8,005 nt of DNA from positions 1 to 8,005 of the forward strand of contig CABQMC010000066.1 of NCBI GenBank assembly GCA_902465115.1, in the 5' to 3' direction. Origin of the DNA: an uncultured Collinsella sp. GTDB taxonomy: Bacteria; Actinomycetota; Coriobacteriia; Coriobacteriales; Coriobacteriaceae. The notes under the pieces were generated by a model. It ran no database searches and was not told the DNA's origin. It was given only the letters and a program-made list of their open reading frames with translations. The translations under genes and the position numbers were made by a program. Of this stretch, positions 4,437 to 8,005 are shown in pieces; the first letter of the stretch is position 1; each line of letters opens with the position of its first letter.

Positions 4437-7178
4437 TCACTCGTCGAGCAGGAGGTCCGAGGAGCCGAGGCGCTCTTCTCGCGCCGGGGCGGCGCTCACG
4501 CTTATGTAGTCGAAGACATATGCGATCTCGCTTACGGGAACCTCTACGCGATAGCGCGTCGAGATGCTCGAGAAGCTCTGCCTGAAGGACTCGATGAAAT
4601 CGGCGCGTTCCTCCTCGAAGCGGTCCTGGCCAACGTAGGTCTCAATGGGGTTTCTGGTAACAAGGCGCTCGACGAGACAGCAGAGGTGGACGTAGAGCCC
4701 AATGATGGCGTTGCTGCCGATCTTCTCGCCTGTCCTGCGCTGAAGCTCGTGCACGGCGCTCTCGATCTCATGGAATAGCCGCTCCGGGTCGAGGATGGTG
4801 ATGGAGCGGATGACGTTCTGCAGCGTCATGTTCGAGAGCAGCTTCTCGTGGAAAGAAGAGAGCTCGGAAGCGTCAAGCCACCTGCCGAACACGGCATCGA
4901 CCTTAGAGGCGGACGCCGTCGACATGATGTCCTCGAGGGCGACGAAGGGGACGGAGGCGACCCCGGGGTCTCCCGTGCCGATGACGGCGCAGACGCGGTG
5001 CTCGGAGAAAACGGCGTCGTTCGACCCGTTCGCGACGAGCTGCTTGAAGGGCCTCGTGAGCAGGCGCGCGCCTATGGTGCGCGGGAGGCTCTGCGAGACG
5101 AGCTGGCGTATCCTCTCCGCGGCGTCGACCCCGGACTCGGAGCAGAAGACGATGGCGTCCTCACGGTTGACGCGCTCGATCACCTTGCAGTGCGTCACGC
5201 ACGCGGCGGTCGCATCGCCAAGAACCTCGGCGATGGACTTGCCGCCGAGCAGCCCGACCCCGATCTCGAGCGCAAGACCGGTAGAGACGTTGTTCACCAC
5301 GCCGATAGTGGAGTCGGTAACGTTCTCGAGGGCCTTATAGGCCTCCTCCAAGGAGCCCATGTCGACGAGGAACACGACCCCGGTGCAGTAGGAATGGCGG
5401 TCGACGAGGCGCTGGAGCGGACCGACGATGTCCTTCAGCTGCTGGTCGTAGGGCATGTCGACCGCCTCGTACACATGCATGCCGAGCATACGGTTCGCCG
5501 CGTCGGCGATGCTCGTCGCCGTTGAGTAGCCGTGGGACAAGATGACGCAGAGCGTTCGAAGGGCCTTCGCGTCGCGAGACTCCGATGCGACGCACAGCGT
5601 CAGAAGCGTCTTCGTGAAGTGATCGAGCGAGATTCCCAGCGCCCCTTCCACGTCTGCGGCGACCTGATCGGAGACGCTCGAGGCAAACGGTAATTCGGAG
5701 GTCACGGCACCGAGGAGATGGGAGATTTGCTCCGCACAGGCAGACTTTCGCTTAGCCAGGCCGATGCCCGGCCACAACTGCAGGCAAATCTCCTGGGCCA
5801 GTAGAAAAGCGACCTTCCTCGAAAGCTCGATGCCATAAGAAGAGCCTGCGTCGGCAAGGACCGCGCCCACGATGCGCTCGAAGGCGCGCGACCTCGAGGA
5901 GGTAACGCCGCGGCCGAAGATCAAGTGATCCTCAACGCCGCGCACAGCGGAGACAGCTTGCGAGACGAGCTCGGAGACAGAGAGCTCCCCGGCGCAGAAT
6001 CGCTCATCGAGAGAGCACAGGGCATCGAGCGCCTGCTCGACCGGCCCTGTGCTCTCGGCGGCATCCAGGGACGCGTCAATCAGAACGCCATCATCGGGCT
6101 GTTGATCGATCTGCGCGGAGGAGAGGAGCCCGCTGGGAAGAAGATACGGGCGAACGACGACGTAGTCGCCCTCGCGATTGAGGAACGCTTTGGCGCAGCA
6201 GTTCGTCACGCAGGCGCGCAAGCCGGCGATGTTATCGGAAAAGTCCGCGTTCACGAGGCAACGGTATGCGCCGCGGCTAATCTTCACATCAGAACCGATT
6301 CGGCACCCCTCGCTGCGCAGGAAGCTCAAGATGAGATCCTCGCGCTCCTCGGGGGTCCGCTCCTTGAGTGAGGGGACGCGGGCACAGATGGGCATTTTGC
6401 TGTAGGCCGAGGAAACCTTCAGGTCATCGGCGGAAAGCGTCGTCGAAAGAACGAGGCGAGCGCGCGGCGCATCCTGGGAGGCATCGAGCCCGAGGGCCGT
6501 CGCAAGGCAGTGCTCCATCGCAGAGGGAGAGAGTGCCTCGATGCCGTTGACAAAAACCACACCCCCGCGCGATTTCGCGATCGACTCGTCAAGAAGCCCG
6601 TTGAACGAGGCGGCGTCCGGGACCCCGGCGCAGTCGATGCGCACATAGGAGGAGTCGCGGGACAGCAAGCCCTGGTTCTTGCCGTACTCGTACACAAGGC
6701 GAGAAAGGAAAGACTTACCGACACCCACGCCGCCGCTCAAGAGGATGGGCAGGCCAAACGGAGGGTACTGAACCGCAGCCTTGCACTGCTCGACAACGGA
6801 GCTGAGGCTCAGGTCGAAGCCCACGGCACGCGCGAAGTCGCGGTGATCGGCGATTCCCGTCGCCTGGATGAGGTCGGCGAGCGAGGCGTACTCGCTTGCA
6901 GAGAGCTTTACCTGAAAACGCTTCTGGAACGCGCGGCGATGAAAATAACGGACAGGCCTGCCCGCCACCTTAACCACAAAGCCGGCGCGAACAAGGTCGT
7001 TGAGGTACTGGCTCGCCAGGCTCCTGGAGATGATGAGCGTCTCGGCGATGTCGGAGGTGGACAGACGGGCAAGGTCGTCGAGCGAGACGGCAGAGGTGAG
7101 GGCCTCGAGATGCTCGAGAATCCTGTCCCTCATGTCGACGGGTTTCTTTGCCAAGCTGTCCTGTGCGGTCTTGTCCAT
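4437..7178 (-). CDS. levR: LevR-type PTS-controlled transcriptional regulator with degenerate AAA+ domain
   Basis: A 913-residue regulator with the LevR domain order. The N-terminal winged helix-turn-helix is about residues 15-80 (SDIAETLIISRSLASQYLNDL, then GRPVRYF). An AAA+ domain spans about 120-345, with Walker A GGVGVGKS (149-156) and VPSLKERTPEERE (268-280). PRD1 is about 380-490. A ManX-like EIIA domain begins near 541 (VILSHG, H549). A GatB/EIIB-like segment lies about 670-755. PRD2 (815-895) contains IGLYVHLCCLVERL, with H831. In B. subtilis LevR, HPr phosphorylates the EIIA-domain His and EIIB phosphorylates the PRD2 His; both are kept here. Oddities: GAFTGA is absent, with only about 20 residues between the strand ending DC (182-183) and GGVVFVNG (205-212); that Walker B lacks its Asp/Glu pair; and PRD1 has no histidine at the usual place. 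It is therefore probably not a sigma-54 activator. AGGAGG lies 9 bases before the ATG, and the start gives a complete HTH. It likely controls the adjacent PTS operon. Confidence 0.9.
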   Translation of the reverse strand: MDKTAQDSLAKKPVDMRDRILEHLEALTSAVSLDDLARLSTSDIAETLIISRSLASQYLNDLVRAGFVVKVAGRPVRYFHRRAFQKRFQVKLSASEYASLADLIQATGIADHRDFARAVGFDLSLSSVVEQCKAAVQYPPFGLPILLSGGVGVGKSFLSRLVYEYGKNQGLLSRDSSYVRIDCAGVPDAASFNGLLDESIAKSRGGVVFVNGIEALSPSAMEHCLATALGLDASQDAPRARLVLSTTLSADDLKVSSAYSKMPICARVPSLKERTPEEREDLILSFLRSEGCRIGSDVKISRGAYRCLVNADFSDNIAGLRACVTNCCAKAFLNREGDYVVVRPYLLPSGLLSSAQIDQQPDDGVLIDASLDAAESTGPVEQALDALCSLDERFCAGELSVSELVSQAVSAVRGVEDHLIFGRGVTSSRSRAFERIVGAVLADAGSSYGIELSRKVAFLLAQEICLQLWPGIGLAKRKSACAEQISHLLGAVTSELPFASSVSDQVAADVEGALGISLDHFTKTLLTLCVASESRDAKALRTLCVILSHGYSTATSIADAANRMLGMHVYEAVDMPYDQQLKDIVGPLQRLVDRHSYCTGVVFLVDMGSLEEAYKALENVTDSTIGVVNNVSTGLALEIGVGLLGGKSIAEVLGDATAACVTHCKVIERVNREDAIVFCSESGVDAAERIRQLVSQSLPRTIGARLLTRPFKQLVANGSNDAVFSEHRVCAVIGTGDPGVASVPFVALEDIMSTASASKVDAVFGRWLDASELSSFHEKLLSNMTLQNVIRSITILDPERLFHEIESAVHELQRRTGEKIGSNAIIGLYVHLCCLVERLVTRNPIETYVGQDRFEEERADFIESFRQSFSSISTRYRVEVPVSEIAYVFDYISVSAAPAREERLGSSDLLLDE

Positions 7179-7189
7179 GACTTCTTACC

Positions 7190-7203
7190 TCCTCGTACAA
7201 GGA
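7190..7203. promoter_or_regulatory. near-palindrome in levR leader, candidate autoregulatory site
   Basis: Bases 7190-7203 read TCCTCGTACAAGGA, a 14-bp dyad matching in 12 of 14 positions around a central GTAC. It lies between the putative -10 box and the start codon of the regulator and includes part of its ribosome binding site. A protein bound here would block transcription or translation initiation. Only the symmetry is seen; an operator role is inferred. Confidence 0.3.
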
Positions 7204-7230
7204 GTATAAGGGGAACACAGAGAACGGAAA
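7203..7230 (-). promoter_or_regulatory. putative sigma-70-type promoter of levR
   Basis: On the minus strand, TATACT (7208-7203) matches the -10 consensus in 5 of 6 bases. It is preceded at 16-bp spacing by a poor -35 match, TTTCCG (7230-7225). Transcription would start about 18-20 bases before the ATG, leaving a very short leader holding the AGGAGG. The surrounding 60 bases are the least GC-extreme of this gap. The weak -35 would fit an activator-assisted or low-level promoter. Confidence 0.35.
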
Positions 7231-7317
7231 GGGGCGCGTGGGGGAATCAACAGCCCCGAGGAAAAGTCCACCACTTGAGGGGCAGAAAACAACGGCCATT
7301 GAACATTCAGGGCCGAC

Positions 7318-7343
7318 GCTCAACACTTCGGCTCGACACTTCG
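7318..7343. repeat. 2 x 13-bp tandem repeat
   Basis: GCTCAACACTTCG (7318-7330) is followed directly by GCTCGACACTTCG (7331-7343), differing at one position. It lies between the regulator's upstream region and the nucleosidase-like relic, close to where similarity to that family stops. It may be a slippage or repair scar at a deletion junction, or a paired protein-binding site. With two copies only, neither can be favoured. Confidence 0.5.
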
Positions 7344-7357
7344 CTTTGGAAAGGGCC

Positions 7358-7441
7358 CTGCGCGATGGTGCAGCCCTCCATCTCGCAGCACAGGTCGCCG
7401 AAGGTCGCGAGGATGCGCTCCTTCTGTTCCGTGGGCGAGAC
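7358..7441 (-). pseudogene. relic of MTA/SAH nucleosidase (mtnN/pfs-like) fragment
   Basis: The minus-strand frame reads SPTEQKERILATFGDLC and then CCEMEGCTIAQ. This resembles the active-site neighbourhood of 5'-methylthioadenosine/S-adenosylhomocysteine nucleosidases, where a KxxI..FGA.CxEMEGAAIAQ/H segment carries the ribose-binding Met-Glu. The full family protein is about 230 residues. Here the similarity covers only about 28. A TGA interrupts the same frame at 7463-7465. Past the final Gln the protein no longer follows the family (expected YLNxVPFxxIRAISD), and no start codon with a ribosome binding site precedes it. It is best read as a short leftover of a deleted gene. The match is from memory of the family motif, and chance similarity remains possible. 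Confidence 0.45.
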
Positions 7442-7495
7442 GGCTCGGTGGGCAAGGTCCTCTCAAAAGGGGTCGTCCGACGCCGCAAGACCTCG

Positions 7496-7663
7496 ATGAC
7501 CGACTACCGCCTCGAGCAAGTGGCGGATTACCTCTGCACTATCGAACTTGCCTTGGTCAAGTGCGAGGCCAAGGAGAACGGTGAGACGTACAACAAGTTC
7601 TTCGGAGGTATAGGCTCTTTCAAGAGGAACTGGCTCAAGCAAGCCCGCAGCAAGCGGATATAG
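7496..7663 (+). pseudogene. orphan coding tail, 55 residues, unknown function
   Basis: From an ATG at 7496 the frame encodes MTDYRLEQVADYLCTIEL and continues as a Lys/Asn-rich, C-terminally basic stretch ending WLKQARSKRI before TAG. About 77% of its codons end in G or C, whereas the in-phase antisense frame is much lower there, which favours this strand as once coding. There is no ribosome binding site before the ATG. The frame stays open upstream to 7238, but that part lies antisense to the nucleosidase-like relic. I do not recognise the family. It is most likely the 3' end of a truncated gene, perhaps from a mobile element, but could be a small gene with a leaderless start. Confidence 0.3.
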
Positions 7664-7775
7664 CTGGTCTCGCGGTTTCGCAAGGAACGGTCAGTTCTCC
7701 TCTGGCGAGGAACCCCGGGCGACGTGCTTCGAGCAGCGGAAGCTGAAGCGCGAGCAGAAGCAGCGCGGGCATTGA
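7664..7775 (+). pseudogene. possible second coding tail in shifted frame
   Basis: Just after the TAG of the preceding fragment, the overlapping frame encodes WSRGFARNGQFSSGEEPRA and then TCFEQRKLKREQKQRGH before TGA at 7773-7775. It is open only from 7614. Most codons end in G or C, and the charged, Lys/Arg/Gln-rich end looks like a natural C-terminus. The two tails may be one decayed gene split by a frameshift near 7660. There is no start or ribosome binding site and no family I recognise. Confidence 0.22.
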
Positions 7776-7797
7776 TCGGTGCCGACATGGGCCCAGA

Positions 7798-7826
7798 CGT
7801 GAACAGTGCTACATCCCCTGTTCACG
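7798..7826. repeat. 9-bp inverted repeat with 11-base spacer
   Basis: CGTGAACAG (7798-7806) and CTGTTCACG (7818-7826) are perfect inverted repeats separated by 11 bases. No T-run follows on either strand, so it is not an intrinsic terminator. It lies in the non-coding space between the plus-strand tails and the terminator at 7869. It could be a regulator site, a transcript hairpin, or a recombination-site remnant; the sequence does not decide. Confidence 0.45.
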
Positions 7827-7842
7827 GGGCGCGAAACCGCAA

Positions 7843-7861
7843 AGGTTGCACAGAGGTTGCA
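7843..7861. repeat. paired AGGTTGCA direct repeats, 11-bp period
   Basis: AGGTTGCA occurs at 7843-7850 and again at 7854-7861. The 11-bp spacing is about one helical turn, as expected for two protein molecules binding the same face of the DNA. The repeat touches the T-tail of the minus-strand terminator. With only two copies, chance is a serious alternative. Confidence 0.35.
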
Positions 7862-7902
7862 AAATAAGAAGCCCCCGACCTGTTTTCGCAGGTCAGAGGC
7901 TT
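7861..7902 (-). terminator. strong intrinsic terminator of the upstream minus-strand gene
   Basis: Read on the minus strand, AAGCCTCTGACCTG (7902-7889) pairs with CAGGTCGGGGGCTT (7882-7869) to give a 14-bp stem with two G-T wobbles and a CGAAAA loop. It is followed by the T-rich tail CTTATTTT (7868-7861). On the plus strand the following bases are not T-rich, so it acts mainly on minus-strand transcription. It ends the gene entering from beyond 8005 and insulates the levR cluster from read-through. Confidence 0.88.
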
Positions 7903-7937
7903 GAAATCAACGAATATCGTTTATTCCCACTCGGTGG

Positions 7938-8005
7938 TTATAGTTTTGCCGTCTCGTCACTCCAGTTGCACCCAGTTTTCGGCGGCATCTCGAAGTGAGT
8001 GCCGC
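7938..8005 (-). other. probable 3' end of an unidentified minus-strand gene
   Basis: A minus-strand terminator at 7869-7902 implies a gene ending between it and the window edge, but only about 80 bases are visible and three frames compete. One ends at 7938 with GTHFEMPPKTGCNWSDETAKL in two overlapping pieces (GTHFEMPPKTGC, NWSDETAKL) and has the best G/C third-position use (about two thirds). One ends at 7957 with RHSLRDAAENWVQLE. One ends at 7921 with DGKTITTEWE, but an in-frame TGA lies 11 codons upstream. I favour the first only slightly. An imperfect hairpin (GCGGCA 7982-7987 with TGCCGC 8000-8005) lies inside this stretch. No product can be named. Confidence 0.3.

Noticed and set aside
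3081..4778. 565-codon plus-strand open frame opposite EIIC, EIIB and the end of levR
   Set aside because: It is a shadow frame spanning several well-supported minus-strand genes, with a low-complexity Asp/Gly/Arg-rich translation and no start signal.
7921..7959. Minus-strand end DGKTITTEWE resembling the C-terminus of GMP synthase
   Set aside because: The same frame has a TGA 11 codons upstream, and typical GuaA ends read TIEWE preceded by a conserved stretch not seen here.
7179..8005. tRNA, rRNA, CRISPR array or complete insertion sequence in the gene-poor end
   Set aside because: No cloverleaf with CCA end, no regularly spaced repeats, and no transposase motif or terminal inverted repeats could be found by eye.

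Overview
The window is high-GC DNA (about 60% or more by eye) with strongly G/C-ending codons and AGGAGG-type ribosome binding sites. It carries a Firmicutes-style mannose-family PTS operon. This mix suggests a Coriobacteriia actinobacterium (Collinsella/Olsenella-like), although no marker gene in the window proves it.

Almost everything lies on the minus strand, so the map reads from high to low coordinates. At 8005-7859 the tail of an unidentified minus-strand gene runs into a strong intrinsic terminator. From 7858 to 7179 there is a gene-poor stretch with apparent gene relics: a short minus-strand piece resembling a 5'-methylthioadenosine/S-adenosylhomocysteine nucleosidase, one or two plus-strand coding tails, and several small repeats. 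From 7178 to 659 there is a tight cluster: a LevR-type PTS-controlled regulator, then EIIB, EIIC, EIID and EIIA of a mannose-family PTS, then a DUF2961/GH172 glycoside hydrolase. At 579-1 follows the first two thirds of a ROK-family sugar kinase that leaves the window.

The likely job of the cluster is uptake and breakdown of a small oligosaccharide. The PTS imports and phosphorylates it. The GH172 enzyme, which lacks a signal peptide, cleaves it in the cytoplasm. The ROK kinase phosphorylates the unphosphorylated hexose that is released. GH172 founders act on alpha-D-fructofuranosides (difructose anhydrides) and D-arabinofuranosides, and the kinase resembles the zinc-binding fructokinase branch of ROK proteins. 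An unusual fructose-containing disaccharide is therefore an attractive but unproven substrate.

The most unusual point is the regulator. It has the full LevR domain order, but its AAA+ domain lacks the GAFTGA (sigma-54 contact) region and the acidic Walker B pair. It therefore probably does not work as a sigma-54 activator. A nested dyad between the regulator and the EIIB gene, and a near-palindrome in front of the regulator, are candidate operators.
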